Counted from the first letter of the stretch, positions 30,654 through 39,656 are shown. The stretch is DNA of 64,000 nt from Chloroflexota bacterium (GCA_028873865.1 JAPPNI010000026.1:1-64000), one strand, 5' to 3'. The notes: generated by a model not told the origin, from the letters alone. Made by a program: numbers and translations.

Positions 30654-31901
30654 TCATCTTAGCAGCGAGGGATCGATCTCCACCGAGCGCGATCTCCGGC
30701 CGAGCGACGCGCGCGCGCGGATCTGAGTCAGCGAGTCTCGCCCCTGCGCCGTCCGTTGACCGCCCTCCATCACCGGCTGCAACAGAGCTTCGGCATCGGC
30801 CGGCGCAGAGTCATCGGCCCGCGCGACCAAATCGTGGTCCGCCGATCGCCAGACCTGCTTGCGGTGTCCGATGCTCGGCTTGCCGACGGAGCGCTTGGCC
30901 ACCGGCCGCCCCTCGTACTCAACCATCTTGTAGGCCGAGTCCAGCGTCGCCGCGTCCGGCGGCGCAACGATGTTCGTGCCGCAGGCGAACACGTCGATCG
31001 GCGCGTTCGATCCGACCAGCTCGGCGATCTGGTACTCATCCAGGCCGCCGCTGGCGACGATCCGCACATCGGACAGACCGCTCGTATCGAGCTTGATCCG
31101 AGCCTGCCACGCCTCGTTGCGGAAGTTCCCCGAGTCGATCCGGATCGCCCCAACCGACCCTGGCCCGAAACGTCTCGAGGTCTTGATCGCGTTCGTCACG
31201 CCGGAAGCTGTGTCATAAGTATCGACCAGCAGCGTCGTCGCCGGGTAACGACCGACAAAGGCGTCGAATGCGTCCGCTTCGCTGTCGCTGGCGAGCACGA
31301 AACTGTGCGCCATCGTTCCCGTGATCGGAATGCCGAATCGCCGTCCCGCCTCGACCGATGAGGTGGCCTCGAATCCCGCGATGTAAGTCGCGCGTGAGGC
31401 CTCGATCGCCGCCTCCGACCCGTGCGCCCGGCGTCCGCCGAACTCGATCACGGGCCTGCCCGCCGCGGCATCGACAGCCCGCGCCGCCTTGCTCGCCACC
31501 AGCGTCGGGTAGGCAATCTGGTTGATCATCGCCGTCTCGACGATCTGCGCCTCCGGTAGCGGAGCAATCACCTGGATCAGCGGCTCACCCGGATAGACCA
31601 CGGCGCCCTCGGGCGGAGCCCAGGCATCGCCGGTGAATCTCAGGTCGCTTAGTCGTTCCAGGAATCTCTGATCGAACTGCGGCAACGTTTTGAGGAATGC
31701 CAGTTCGTCCTCGTCGAAATGCAGCGCCTCGAGGAAAGCGAGCGCCCGGTCGAGGCCCGCCGCGATCAGATAGTCCCAGTTGTTCGGCAGGCCGCGGACG
31801 GTCAGTTCAAACACGGCCTCGCCGGTCATGCCGCGTTCGTAGTAGAGCTGAGCCATGGTCAGCTCATACAGATCGACGAAGAGGGCCGAAGGAGTGTTCA
31901 C
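30654..31901 (-). CDS. pncB: Nicotinate phosphoribosyltransferase
   Basis: About 415 residues. The family start (ALFVDLYELTMAQLYYERGM) sets the initiator at the GTG at 31901. The conserved catalytic His is in PITGTMAHSFVLASDSEADAF, and phosphate-binding segments are AIRIDSGNF and IVASGGLDEYQI. It converts nicotinate and PRPP to nicotinate mononucleotide. It follows pncA by ten bases, so nicotinamide is deamidated and then salvaged by adjacent genes. The start codon lies inside a palindrome (31896-31910). The last about 35 residues are basic. Confidence 0.93.
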   Translation of the reverse strand: MNTPSALFVDLYELTMAQLYYERGMTGEAVFELTVRGLPNNWDYLIAAGLDRALAFLEALHFDEDELAFLKTLPQFDQRFLERLSDLRFTGDAWAPPEGAVVYPGEPLIQVIAPLPEAQIVETAMINQIAYPTLVASKAARAVDAAAGRPVIEFGGRRAHGSEAAIEASRATYIAGFEATSSVEAGRRFGIPITGTMAHSFVLASDSEADAFDAFVGRYPATTLLVDTYDTASGVTNAIKTSRRFGPGSVGAIRIDSGNFRNEAWQARIKLDTSGLSDVRIVASGGLDEYQIAELVGSNAPIDVFACGTNIVAPPDAATLDSAYKMVEYEGRPVAKRSVGKPSIGHRKQVWRSADHDLVARADDSAPADAEALLQPVMEGGQRTAQGRDSLTQIRARASLGRRSRSVEIDPSLLR

Positions 31902-31910
31902 TATGTGAAC
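31896..31910. promoter_or_regulatory. Palindrome overlapping the pncB start codon
   Basis: GTTCAC-TAT-GTGAAC is a perfect 6+3+6 dyad spanning the pncA-pncB junction and including the GTG start of pncB. It could be an operator or an RNA hairpin that masks the start codon. No recognisable ribosome site is otherwise present. Confidence 0.35.
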
Positions 31911-31911
31911 G

Positions 31912-32499
31912 CTATTCGATGAGCGCGCCGGACTCGGCCATTGCCAACAGCGCGGCGTCGCCGTCGCCGTCCGCGAGATCGACCGCGGCAACGCCCGCGG
32001 CCGAGACCAGCACCTCGAATCCCAGGCGGCAGGCGTCCAGGACCGTCTCCTTGACGCAGTAGTCGGTCGCCAGACCCAAAACCACGCAGCGCTCGACGCC
32101 TGCCTCCAGCAGGATTTCTTCCAGCTCGGTCGCTTGCTGATCCCCGCTCTGCGGATCGCGAGTCGTGAATCCCGAGTAGCCGTCGTTGCCGTCGACGCCC
32201 TTGCGCACGACCGGACCGGCGTCCAGGGTCAGCGCCTCGTGGAACTCCGCGCCCCAGGTATCCCCAACGCAATGCACCGGCCAGAGCCCGCCGTCCTTCT
32301 CGAAATGCGGAGTGTCGGCCGGATGCCAGTCCTGCGTGTAGACGACCAGCGCGCCCGCATCGTTGGCCCGGGAAATCTGCGCGTTGGCGCTGGCGATCAC
32401 GTCGGCCGCGCCCGCGACGAACAGCGAACCGTCCGGGTGCGCGAAGTCGTTCTGGATATCGACGACGATCAGCGCGGTCTGCGGATCAAAGCTGGGCAC
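31912..32499 (-). CDS. pncA: Nicotinamidase (isochorismatase-family hydrolase)
   Basis: A 195-residue hydrolase. The catalytic triad is Asp in LIVVDIQNDFAHP, Lys in VVRKGVDGN and Cys in GLATDYCVKETVLDAC. Metal ligands lie in YTQDWHPADTPHF. It deamidates nicotinamide to nicotinate. The GTG at 32499 starts 23 bases after the CCA end of tRNA-Cys with no visible ribosome site, so it may be read from the processed tRNA transcript. Confidence 0.94.
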   Translation of the reverse strand: MPSFDPQTALIVVDIQNDFAHPDGSLFVAGAADVIASANAQISRANDAGALVVYTQDWHPADTPHFEKDGGLWPVHCVGDTWGAEFHEALTLDAGPVVRKGVDGNDGYSGFTTRDPQSGDQQATELEEILLEAGVERCVVLGLATDYCVKETVLDACRLGFEVLVSAAGVAAVDLADGDGDAALLAMAESGALIE

Positions 32500-32522
32500 T
32501 GGACGGTGTCAGAGGAGGAGGT

Positions 32523-32596
<74 letters not shown>

Positions 32597-32617
32597 GGAT
32601 TGACTGTTGAGATGTAC

Positions 32618-32692
32618 TGGAGCGGAAGAAGGGATTCGAACCCTCGACCTTCTCCTTGGCAAGGAGACGCGCTACCGCTGCGCCACTTCCGC
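32618..32692 (-). tRNA. tRNA-Gly (GCC), CCA encoded
   Basis: The minus-strand cloverleaf starts at 32692 with acceptor GCGGAAG/CTTCCGC, D-arm GGCGCAGCGGTAGCGC, anticodon stem-loop CTCCTTGCCAAGGAG giving GCC, T-loop GGTTCGAATCC and U73. CCA is encoded at 32620-32618. Confidence 0.95.
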
Positions 32693-32768
32693 TCGCCGGA
32701 ACAGCATAATGCTGCTCAGCCAAGCCATTGTACCGCCAAATGGCTCTGACTGGCGCCGTTCGCTGCGT

Positions 32769-32856
32769 TGGTGCCGAGGAGAGGACTCGAACCTCCACGC
32801 CCGCAATGGGCACAGCGCCCTCAACGCTGCGTGTCTACCAGTTCCACCACCTCGGC
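32769..32856 (-). tRNA. tRNA-Leu (GAG), CCA encoded
   Basis: The minus-strand gene starts at 32856 with acceptor GCCGAGG/CCTCGGC. The long variable arm (TGCCCATTGCGGGCGT) is characteristic of class II tRNA. The anticodon stem CAGCG/CGCTG encloses TTGAGGG, giving anticodon GAG. The discriminator is A73 and CCA is encoded at 32771-32769. Confidence 0.95.
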
Positions 32857-32874
32857 AGCGACGGTTGGATGCTC

Positions 32875-32951
32875 TGGCAGGGGTGGCAGGACTCGAACCC
32901 GCGACCTACGGTTTTGGAGACCGTTGCTCTGCCAAACTGAGCTACACCCCT
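32875..32951 (-). tRNA. tRNA-Trp (CCA), CCA end encoded
   Basis: The minus-strand gene starts at 32951 with acceptor AGGGGTG/CACCCCT, D-arm TAGCTCAGTTTGGCAGAGC, anticodon loop CTCCAAA (anticodon CCA) and G73. The terminal CCA is encoded at 32877-32875. It is the first gene of the Trp-Leu-Gly-Cys cluster. A TATGCT at 32969-32964 on the minus strand is positioned as a -10 element, but no clear -35 is visible. Confidence 0.95.
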
Positions 32952-33055
32952 CCGTAAACACTGAGCATAGCAGCAGGTCGAGTCGCCCCGAGCCCCGCCC
33001 GATCGCACCGGCGGGCCTATTCTGCAAGCACAAACCGCAGAGGAGGATTCGCATC

Positions 33056-33379
33056 ATGTTGGACCTGCACTCCGAGATTGAAGACGGCGTCCTCGTTCTG
33101 AACCCGACCGGCAGAATCGACGGTGGCACCGCCAAGCAGTACGAGGAGACCCTGCTCGATCGGATCGCCAACGGCCACACCAAGATCGTGTTGAACTGCG
33201 AGGCCGTGGAGTACGTCTCTTCGGCCGGCCTGCGCGTCTTGCTCATGGCCTCCCGCCGCGCCGACAAGCTGGTCCTCTGCTCCGTGCGAGACACCGTCAA
33301 CGATGTCTTCAAATTCTCCGGCTTCGCCGAGATCATCACGATTCACGGCGACCGCGAGTCGGCGCTGGCCTCCTTCTAG
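33056..33379 (+). CDS. STAS-domain anti-sigma-factor antagonist
   Basis: A 107-residue single STAS domain starting at the ATG at 33056, with GAGGAGGA nine bases upstream. The conserved phosphorylatable Ser region is EYVSSAGLRVLLMASRRA, preceded by the beta-strand VLVLNPTGRIDGGTA. Such proteins bind an anti-sigma kinase when dephosphorylated. No RsbW-type kinase or PP2C phosphatase is in the window, so the partners lie elsewhere. Confidence 0.93.
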   Translation: MLDLHSEIEDGVLVLNPTGRIDGGTAKQYEETLLDRIANGHTKIVLNCEAVEYVSSAGLRVLLMASRRADKLVLCSVRDTVNDVFKFSGFAEIITIHGDRESALASF

Positions 33380-33385
33380 GCCCCG

Positions 33386-34111
33386 TCAATCGCCGCGATC
33401 TGAGAGCGCCTGCCGGATCCGCTCCGGGTAGTCTCCGACGATCCCCGTTGCTCCCAGATCGATGCATCGCGCGATGTCGCTGGATTCGTTCACCGTCCAG
33501 ACGAACGCCGCCATCTCGTGCGCCCGGCAGGCCGCGACGTTCTCGGCCGTCAACCCGGATCCATGCATCGAGATCCCGTCCAGCCGATACTCGGCGGCGA
33601 TCTGCCAGATCTCCGGCGTCGGCGAGAGGCACAGGTGCGCGATCCTCCCGCCCTGTGGAGTGCGTCTGGCCAGTTCGATCACCGTCTCCGAGTCGAAGCT
33701 CCACAGCCACGTCCAGCCCGCGGCGTCCGCCATCTCGACCTCTGCCAGCACCGCCTCGCACAGCGCGGGAACATCATCGCCGGGCGTCACCTTCAGCTCG
33801 ATGATCAACAGCATCTGACCGTCGACCAGCCCCAGCGCCTCGCGCAACGTCGGGATTGGCTCGCCCTCGCCCGCATCGACCCGACGGAGATCTTCCAGCG
33901 ACATCTCCGCCACTCGTCCGGATGAGTCCGTGGTGCGCTCCAGCGTGTCGTCGTGGATCAGCACGGGAACACCGTCCGCGCACAGGCGGACATCAATCTC
34001 CACCCCGTCGCAGCCCATGGCGAGCGCCGTGCGAATGCCCCGCAGCGTGTTTTCCGGACCGTGGCCCGTCGTGGTTCGGTGGGCGATCACCAGCGGAGTA
34101 TCGTGAGACAT
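33386..34111 (-). CDS. Glycerophosphodiester phosphodiesterase family protein
   Basis: About 241 residues. The TIM-barrel active site is present: His-Arg and Glu in VIAHRTTTGHGPENTL, Glu-Asp in GVEIDVRLCADGVPVLIHD, and Glu in LLIIELKV. The C-terminal VWTVNESSDIARCIDLGATG matches the family. It hydrolyses glycerophosphodiesters to sn-glycerol-3-phosphate and an alcohol. The start is taken as the ATG at 34111; an ATG at 34123 is four codons earlier. It converges with the STAS gene and is divergent from the methyltransferase. Confidence 0.92.
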   Translation of the reverse strand: MSHDTPLVIAHRTTTGHGPENTLRGIRTALAMGCDGVEIDVRLCADGVPVLIHDDTLERTTDSSGRVAEMSLEDLRRVDAGEGEPIPTLREALGLVDGQMLLIIELKVTPGDDVPALCEAVLAEVEMADAAGWTWLWSFDSETVIELARRTPQGGRIAHLCLSPTPEIWQIAAEYRLDGISMHGSGLTAENVAACRAHEMAAFVWTVNESSDIARCIDLGATGIVGDYPERIRQALSDRGD

Positions 34112-34148
34112 CGGCGATCTCATTCGCGGTTGGTCTTGGGGAGCGGCG

Positions 34149-34967
34149 ATGCGCAACGAGGATATCGCCGAGACGTTCGATCTCGCCGGCCGCAACTACG
34201 AGGACTCGGCCCGGGATCTGATCAACCTCGCCGCATCCGAGCTGGTTCAGCGCTTGCAGCCATCGGCCGGTCAGGACCTCGTCGACCTCGGTTGCGGCTC
34301 CGGCGTGCTGATCGCGCACGCCGAGCCGAGCCTCACCGGCGGCAGCGCGATCGGCATCGACCTGTCGCGGGCTCAGTTGGCGCTGGCCCGGGATCGGTTT
34401 CGGCTCTCGCCGATCCAGCCGCGTTTCATCCACGAAGACGCATCCGCCAACAGCCTCGGCAATCGCTCCGCCGACGCCGTCGGGCTAGGCCTCGTGCTGT
34501 CCTACGCCGAGCGGCCGCAGCTGTTGCTCAAGGAAGCGACCCGCCTGACCAGGCTCGGCGGACGGGTCGCCGCGACCGTGCTCGGCTCCCCCTTCTTCGG
34601 CTCGCCCGGCACGAGACTGCTCGGCCTGCTCGAACGCCGAGGCGTCGCCTGGCCCGAGGTCGAGCTCCAGTTCGATCCCCGGGAAGCGGTCCGCCTGGCC
34701 CTGCTCTGCGAGATCGACGGCCGACGCCTCGACGACGTCACAATCGAGGAGATCGAGCGAGAGTTCTGGTGGGATGACTTCGACGCCTGGTGGCGGATGC
34801 TGAAGCTGTTCGGCTTCCTGCCCCGCGGCCGCGACCGCGTGCTGAACGGGATCGCCCGGGACTTGCGCGAGGACGACCGCGTCGTCGATCCGGACGGCAA
34901 GGTCCGCTGCGCCGTCAAGATCTGGTTGCTCTCCGCGACCGTAAGAGAAGGAGACCCCTGGGTATGA
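34149..34967 (+). CDS. Class I SAM-dependent methyltransferase
   Basis: A 272-residue protein with Rossmann-like motif I DLVDLGCGSGVLIAHAEP, an acidic residue at the end of strand 2 (AIGIDLSRAQLALARD) and a motif region ADAVGLGLVLSYAERPQLLL. The second half has a distinctive acidic/aromatic stretch (REFWWDDFDAWWRMLKLF) and no recognised domain. The stop overlaps the LLM gene start as ATGA, so the two are coupled. A small-molecule or quinone-type substrate is likely but unknown. Confidence 0.85.
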   Translation: MRNEDIAETFDLAGRNYEDSARDLINLAASELVQRLQPSAGQDLVDLGCGSGVLIAHAEPSLTGGSAIGIDLSRAQLALARDRFRLSPIQPRFIHEDASANSLGNRSADAVGLGLVLSYAERPQLLLKEATRLTRLGGRVAATVLGSPFFGSPGTRLLGLLERRGVAWPEVELQFDPREAVRLALLCEIDGRRLDDVTIEEIEREFWWDDFDAWWRMLKLFGFLPRGRDRVLNGIARDLREDDRVVDPDGKVRCAVKIWLLSATVREGDPWV

Positions 34968-35974
34968 CCACAGCACGGCGACGAATCTCCGTCAACCTGC
35001 CCTGGAATCCCGACTTCGTCGACACCTTCATCGCCCGTGCCCGACTCGCCGACGAGATCGGCATCGACACCATCAGCGTCCTCGAGGGCTACGGCCACGA
35101 CGCCTTCACCGGCATGGCGCTGCTCGCCTACGAGACGAAGAACGCGCGGATCGCATCCTCGATCGTCAATGTCTTCTCCCGAACCCCCGCGACGCTCGCC
35201 CAGAGCTTCGGCACGGTCGACCAACTCTCCGGCGGCCGAGTCATAATCGGACTCGGCGCGAGCGCTCCCGGAGCCATCGAGCGCTTCCACGGCGTCCCGT
35301 TCGAGCGCCCCTTCGCCCGGATCCGTGAGGCGGTCGAGCTCATCCGTCTCTATTGGTCCCGGGAGCGCTTCACATACGACGGCCCCACGATTCACGTCGA
35401 ACGAGCCCTGGTCAGCGGCATGATCCCTGGCCAGCCCACCGCCCGGATTCACCTCGCCACCCTCAATCCCACCTCGGTCAAGATGACCGCCGAAATCGCC
35501 GACGGCTGGATGCCAACCTGGATTCCCAACGATCGCGTCGCAGAATCCGTGCAGCAGGTCAAACAATGGTCGCTCGACGCCGGCCGCTCGGCCGACGCCG
35601 TCGAAGTCCGTTCCCCCGGCTCGGCGACCGTCGTACTCGATTCCGACAAACAGGCCGAGATCGACCGAGGCTTCGCCCAGGGACTCGCCTTCTTCGCCGT
35701 CAGGAACGGTCCCGGCTACTTCCACCAGTTCGAGCGCCAGGGCTTCGCCGAGCAGGTCGCCGCCATGCGCGAGGCCTGGCAATCCGGCGGCGTCGGAGCC
35801 GCCACCGAAATCGCCATGGAGATCGCGTCCAGGTTCTCGAGGCGCGGCTCACTGGAGGAGTGCGCTGCTCATCTCGACGAGCAAACATCGCACGGCGTCG
35901 ACCTGCATCAGGTCACCGTCGACACCGACGACGATCAACGCTGGGCCGACGCTCTTGCCGAGCTGGTCGGCTAA
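34964..35974 (+). CDS. LLM-class flavin-dependent oxidoreductase
   Basis: About 336 residues, starting at the ATG at 34964, which overlaps the preceding stop and has AGAAGGAG twelve bases upstream. It is a luciferase-like TIM barrel: SVLEGYGHDAFTGMALLAYE, IASSIVNVFSRTPATLAQSF and GRVIIGLGASAPGAIERFHG are family-typical cofactor-side strands. The cofactor could be FMN or F420; sequence alone does not decide. This family is heavily expanded in several uncultured Chloroflexota and Actinobacteria. Coupling to the methyltransferase suggests a shared modification pathway. Confidence 0.9.
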   Translation: MTTARRRISVNLPWNPDFVDTFIARARLADEIGIDTISVLEGYGHDAFTGMALLAYETKNARIASSIVNVFSRTPATLAQSFGTVDQLSGGRVIIGLGASAPGAIERFHGVPFERPFARIREAVELIRLYWSRERFTYDGPTIHVERALVSGMIPGQPTARIHLATLNPTSVKMTAEIADGWMPTWIPNDRVAESVQQVKQWSLDAGRSADAVEVRSPGSATVVLDSDKQAEIDRGFAQGLAFFAVRNGPGYFHQFERQGFAEQVAAMREAWQSGGVGAATEIAMEIASRFSRRGSLEECAAHLDEQTSHGVDLHQVTVDTDDDQRWADALAELVG

Positions 35975-36061
35975 CGTCTTGCGAGACTTGTCGGGTAACG
36001 TTCACTAAGGAAACCAAGCACTCAAATCGAGAGTCCACAGGGAAAACTGAAAGGACTGGTA

Positions 36062-36592
36062 ATGGCAGACACGAATCTGGCCGCCGCGCTGGCGAAATTC
36101 ACCGATCGCGTGCTGCGCTGGACGGCGCAGTCAATGGAAGACCTCTCCCAGGACGAGGTCCACTTCCGCACCTACGAGGGCCAGAACTGCATCGGCTTCG
36201 AGGCCTGGCACATCGCCCGCACCGCCGACAACTTGATCCACTTCGCCTTCGAGCGCGAACAGCCGATCTGGATGTCCAGGAACCTCTTCGAGCAATGGGG
36301 ACTGCCCAAGGTCGACCAGGGCACCGGAACCAGCTTCGACGAAGTCTCCAGCTGGGTCTTCCCCGACGGCCCCACGATCGCCGGCTACCTCAACGACGTC
36401 GCCGACGTCATCGTCCCGCGCATCGCCGAGATGACGCCCGAGTATCTCGACTCGATCACCCGCATCGTCCCCCAGGGCGAGCTGCCCAAGTGGGAGATCA
36501 TCGGACAGGTGATCATCAACCACTCCAACAACCACCTCGGCCAGATCAACGTCGGCCGCTCGATGCAGGGCAAGGAAGGCCTCGGCTTCTAG
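36062..36592 (+). CDS. DinB-like four-helix-bundle metalloprotein, copy 1
   Basis: A 176-residue DinB/YfiT-type protein. Metal-binding His positions are visible in GFEAWHIARTADNL and in the C-terminal INHSNNHLGQINVGRSM, which supply the three-His site. An AAAGGA precedes the ATG at 36062. It sits ten bases before a clear paralogue on the same strand. Family members include thiol-dependent transferases and damage-inducible proteins; the role here is unknown. Confidence 0.88.
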   Translation: MADTNLAAALAKFTDRVLRWTAQSMEDLSQDEVHFRTYEGQNCIGFEAWHIARTADNLIHFAFEREQPIWMSRNLFEQWGLPKVDQGTGTSFDEVSSWVFPDGPTIAGYLNDVADVIVPRIAEMTPEYLDSITRIVPQGELPKWEIIGQVIINHSNNHLGQINVGRSMQGKEGLGF

Positions 36593-36602
36593 GACCCGTG
36601 TC

Positions 36603-37130
36603 ATGTCCAATCTCACTGCGCAGGTCCTATCCGAGTTCACCAACCGCGCCCTGCGCGTGACGGCGCGCGGGATGCAGGGCCTGAGCCGGGAAGAAGTCCA
36701 GTTCCGTATCGCTCCCCGCGAGAACAGCATCGGCTTCGAGGCCTGGCACATCCTCAGAACCTGCGACAACCTTGTCCACTTTGCCTTCGAGCGAGAGCAG
36801 CCGATCTGGCTCCAGCAGAGCCTTCACGAGGAGTGGGGACTGCCGAGGGTCGACCAGGGCACCAACACACCGTTCGAAGAGGTCGCGACCTGGGTCTTCC
36901 CCGAGGGCGACAAGCTCGCCGCCTACGCGACTGACATCGCCGACATAATCGTGCCTCGTATCGCGGGCATGGACGAGGAGTACCTGAACTCCATCACCCG
37001 CATCGTGCCGCACGGCAGGTTGCCCAAGTGGGAGATCATCGGCCATCTGCTCGTTAGTCACTCCAATCGCCACCTGGGCCATATCAGCGCCGCTCGCACG
37101 CTGATGGGCAAGCAAGGCCTCGGCTTCTAG
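36603..37130 (+). CDS. DinB-like four-helix-bundle metalloprotein, copy 2
   Basis: A 175-residue paralogue of the gene at 36062, collinear over its length. Shared blocks are FAFEREQPIW, EEWGLP/EQWGLP, VDQGT, NSITRIVP/DSITRIVP and LPKWEIIG. Metal His positions are kept (GFEAWHILRTCDNLVHF and VSHSNRHLGHISAARTL). The divergence is well beyond a recent duplication, so both copies have probably been kept under selection. It is followed after 32 bases by the amidase. Confidence 0.88.
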   Translation: MSNLTAQVLSEFTNRALRVTARGMQGLSREEVQFRIAPRENSIGFEAWHILRTCDNLVHFAFEREQPIWLQQSLHEEWGLPRVDQGTNTPFEEVATWVFPEGDKLAAYATDIADIIVPRIAGMDEEYLNSITRIVPHGRLPKWEIIGHLLVSHSNRHLGHISAARTLMGKQGLGF

Positions 37131-37162
37131 CGAACAGCTCGGCGAACCGGCAGGACACCCCA

Positions 37163-38482
37163 GTGGCAGACTCTCGCGACACCCAGCTCGTCTCGCCGGT
37201 CTCTCTGACCGAACAGGTCTCCGCGACCCGCTCCGGCGACCTCTCCCTCCAGGACCTGATCGCCCGGACGCTCGATCGCCTCGAAGCAGTCAACCCGCTG
37301 GTCCGCGCGATCCTGCCCGACGTCCGCCTGCGCGAGCGTCTCTCCTCCGAGGCCGCCGACCTCATCGACCGCTGGCCTGCGCCCTCCTCGCGTCCGCCAC
37401 TCTTCGGCGCGATCGTCGCGGTCAAAGACATCTTCAACGTCAGCCGCATGCCCACCCGCGCCGGCTCGGCCGTGCCGCCCGAGTCCTTCAGCGGGCGCGA
37501 GGCCGATGTCGTCGCCCGACTCAAGGAAGCCGGCGCGCTGGTCCTCGGCAAGGCCGTCACCACCGAGTTCGCCTACTTCGCCTCCGGCGCGACCGCCAAT
37601 CCACATAACAGGGAACACACGCCCGGAGGCTCCAGCAGCGGCTCTGCCGCCGCCGTCGCCGCCGGAATCGCACCCCTCGCGCTCGGCTCGCAGACCGTCG
37701 GCTCGGTCATCCGCCCTGCCTCATTCTGCGGAGTCGTCGGCTTCAAGCCTTCCTACGACCGCATTCCCACCGGAGGAACGCTCTACTACTCGCCCTCCGT
37801 CGACACCATCGGCTACTTCGTCAACTCCGTCGCCGACGCGTTGTTGGTTGCGCCCACACTCCTGCTCGGCTGGCGCGCCGGCGAGGACACGGAAGCGCAG
37901 ACGCCCCGAATCGGAATCCCCACCGGCGCCTTCCTCGACCAGGCTTCCCCCGAGATGCAAGAGGCGCTCAACGCGGCCCGCGATCGGCTGACCGACGCCG
38001 GAGTCAGTGTCGAGTCCGCTCCGACCCTGCGCGACATCGCCGAGATCAGTGCGCGGCACCGCAATCTGACTACCTTCGAGTTCGCCGAGGTACATCGGGA
38101 ACGCTACGCAACATACGGCGCCATGTTCCGCCCGCAGAGCGCCCAGCTCTACGAAGCGGGGCGAGAGATCTCGGCCGATGATGCCGAGGCCGGTCGAGCC
38201 GGGCGCATCGCCCTGCGCCAACGCCTGCACGAGCGCATGGATCGCGCGGGCATCGACGCATGGCTCGCGCCGTCCGCTGTCGGTCCACCCCCCCACGGTC
38301 TCGGCTCCACCGGAGACCCGGCCATGAACCTCCCCTGGACCCACGCCGGTATGCCTGTGATCAACCTGCCGTTTGGCGACGTCGACGGCCTGCCCCTGGG
38401 CCTCTCCCTCGTCGGGCGCTTCGGCCACGACGAGACGCTGCTCGGTCAAGCGGCGATCGTGGAGTCGGCGATTTCGAGCTAA
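37163..38482 (+). CDS. Amidase-signature family hydrolase
   Basis: A 439-residue amidase. The Ser-cisSer-Lys triad is visible: Lys in FGAIVAVKDIFNVSRMPTR, cis-Ser in TPGGSSSGSAAAVAAG and nucleophile Ser in LGSQTVGSVIRPASFCGVVG. The QTVGSVIRPA form, instead of DTGGSIR, resembles AtzE-like and plant-type amidases rather than GatA. It may be cotranscribed with the DinB pair. The frame opens with GTG at 37163. The substrate is unknown; a small amide or carbamate is likely. Confidence 0.9.
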   Translation: MADSRDTQLVSPVSLTEQVSATRSGDLSLQDLIARTLDRLEAVNPLVRAILPDVRLRERLSSEAADLIDRWPAPSSRPPLFGAIVAVKDIFNVSRMPTRAGSAVPPESFSGREADVVARLKEAGALVLGKAVTTEFAYFASGATANPHNREHTPGGSSSGSAAAVAAGIAPLALGSQTVGSVIRPASFCGVVGFKPSYDRIPTGGTLYYSPSVDTIGYFVNSVADALLVAPTLLLGWRAGEDTEAQTPRIGIPTGAFLDQASPEMQEALNAARDRLTDAGVSVESAPTLRDIAEISARHRNLTTFEFAEVHRERYATYGAMFRPQSAQLYEAGREISADDAEAGRAGRIALRQRLHERMDRAGIDAWLAPSAVGPPPHGLGSTGDPAMNLPWTHAGMPVINLPFGDVDGLPLGLSLVGRFGHDETLLGQAAIVESAISS

Positions 38483-38489
38483 CTGTCGC

Positions 38490-39656
38490 TCACAGTTGCG
38501 CCAAGTCGTCGAGCACGTTCGCGAGTCGATGTTTGAGCATTTGGATGTGCGCTGTCGCGTCTTCATGGGAGATCCACCAGGCGTTGATGCCCTTGGAATC
38601 GAGCCGCGTCGAGAACGCATCCTCGGCAAACTCGTGCGCCCAAGTGTCGAGTCGACGTTTGAGCGGGGAGTCGGGCTCTAGGTCATACCACCCATCGGTC
38701 CAGCCGAATGTGAAGTCTCTGACGTTGTTCCACCCAGACTGATTCGGTGCTGCCGACAACCAGGCAAGCGTCAACCACTCTCGGGGCCAGAGCGCGTGTT
38801 GCATTCGGATAGAAACCATGCTGGATCCCCAGTGGAGCCTGGCGCTGTGTCCTTCGGCGGTATCGAGCAGACTCCCGGCTGCTGCGCGCACGGCAGGTTT
38901 CGCTAAGGCGTTGAGGAACGACTTTCGATTGAGCACCGCTCTGCGCGCTGCCAGCGGTCGGTCGCTTGCAGCCAGTCGCCCAATCACGCGCGGTACAAGG
39001 ATGCACCCACTATCCCCTCGAAACTGCTTGATCTCCACAGCGAGTACCTCGATGCGCGGCATCTGCTCGTTGAGGAACTCGACCACGGTTGCCAGTTCAT
39101 CGGGAATCCGATCGGCCACAAACAGCAATCGAAGATTCTTCGCGTTCAAGTTGGTCTCAACGAGGGTCCAGAACTCCTCGCGATCCGGCTCCTCCTGGTC
39201 TAGGAGATCCGACAGACGAGAGTCGGCGTCCTCGTGTTCCTCAAACTGTCCGCGGAGTTCGTTGGCACTCCAGTACTTTGACGCGTGCGCCGCGTAGTCC
39301 AGCATCTGGCCGACGATCGTGCGGCGCAGCTCGCGGTTATCTCCACGCTTGGTTTCGACCAACGTTGGTACGGCGCGCCGATCGATCAAGGCATGGTCCA
39401 GCGACCAGCGCGCCGGCCCGTCGGCCTGGTCTGCAATGCCTGCCTCTCGACTGATCAGGATTCAGCGAGGTGGATCCTCGGGGTTCATCTGCTCGCCCGC
39501 GAGCAGCTCCGGGTGGTGGGCGATCAACTCCTGAAGTGCGTCCTCGTCGTCAAACGGCTCTTCCTGAAACTCATTCAGCGTCGCCGACTCTCCGTCGCCA
39601 ACGAGGTTGTAGATTCGTTCGCCCACCGACTTACTCCTGGATTCGATCCGATCCAC
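38490..39656 (-). pseudogene. DUF4268-like protein interrupted by one in-frame TGA
   Basis: Two same-frame reading segments, 39656-39462 and 39389-38490, are separated only by a TGA at 39464-39462. The intervening bases read through without a shift (ILISREAGIADQADGPARW). Together they give about 388 residues, with an N-terminal acidic region, a nuclease-like motif (VPTLVETKRGDNRELRRTIVGQMLDYAA), and a C-terminal domain like DUF4268. The stop falls after EDPPR, where a Trp (TGG) would complete the pattern, so a single G-to-A change is the simplest cause. It may be a recent pseudogene, a readthrough site or a sequence error. Confidence 0.75.

Noticed and set aside
29494..30726. Plus-strand frame of 410 codons opposite the sulfite reductase
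   Set aside because: Antisense to a gene with both iron-sulfur Cys motifs; no ribosome site or recognisable domain.
39462..39464. TGA as a selenocysteine codon in the DUF4268-like gene
   Set aside because: No Cys-type redox motif surrounds it and Trp fits the local pattern; no convincing SECIS-like hairpin was seen just downstream.
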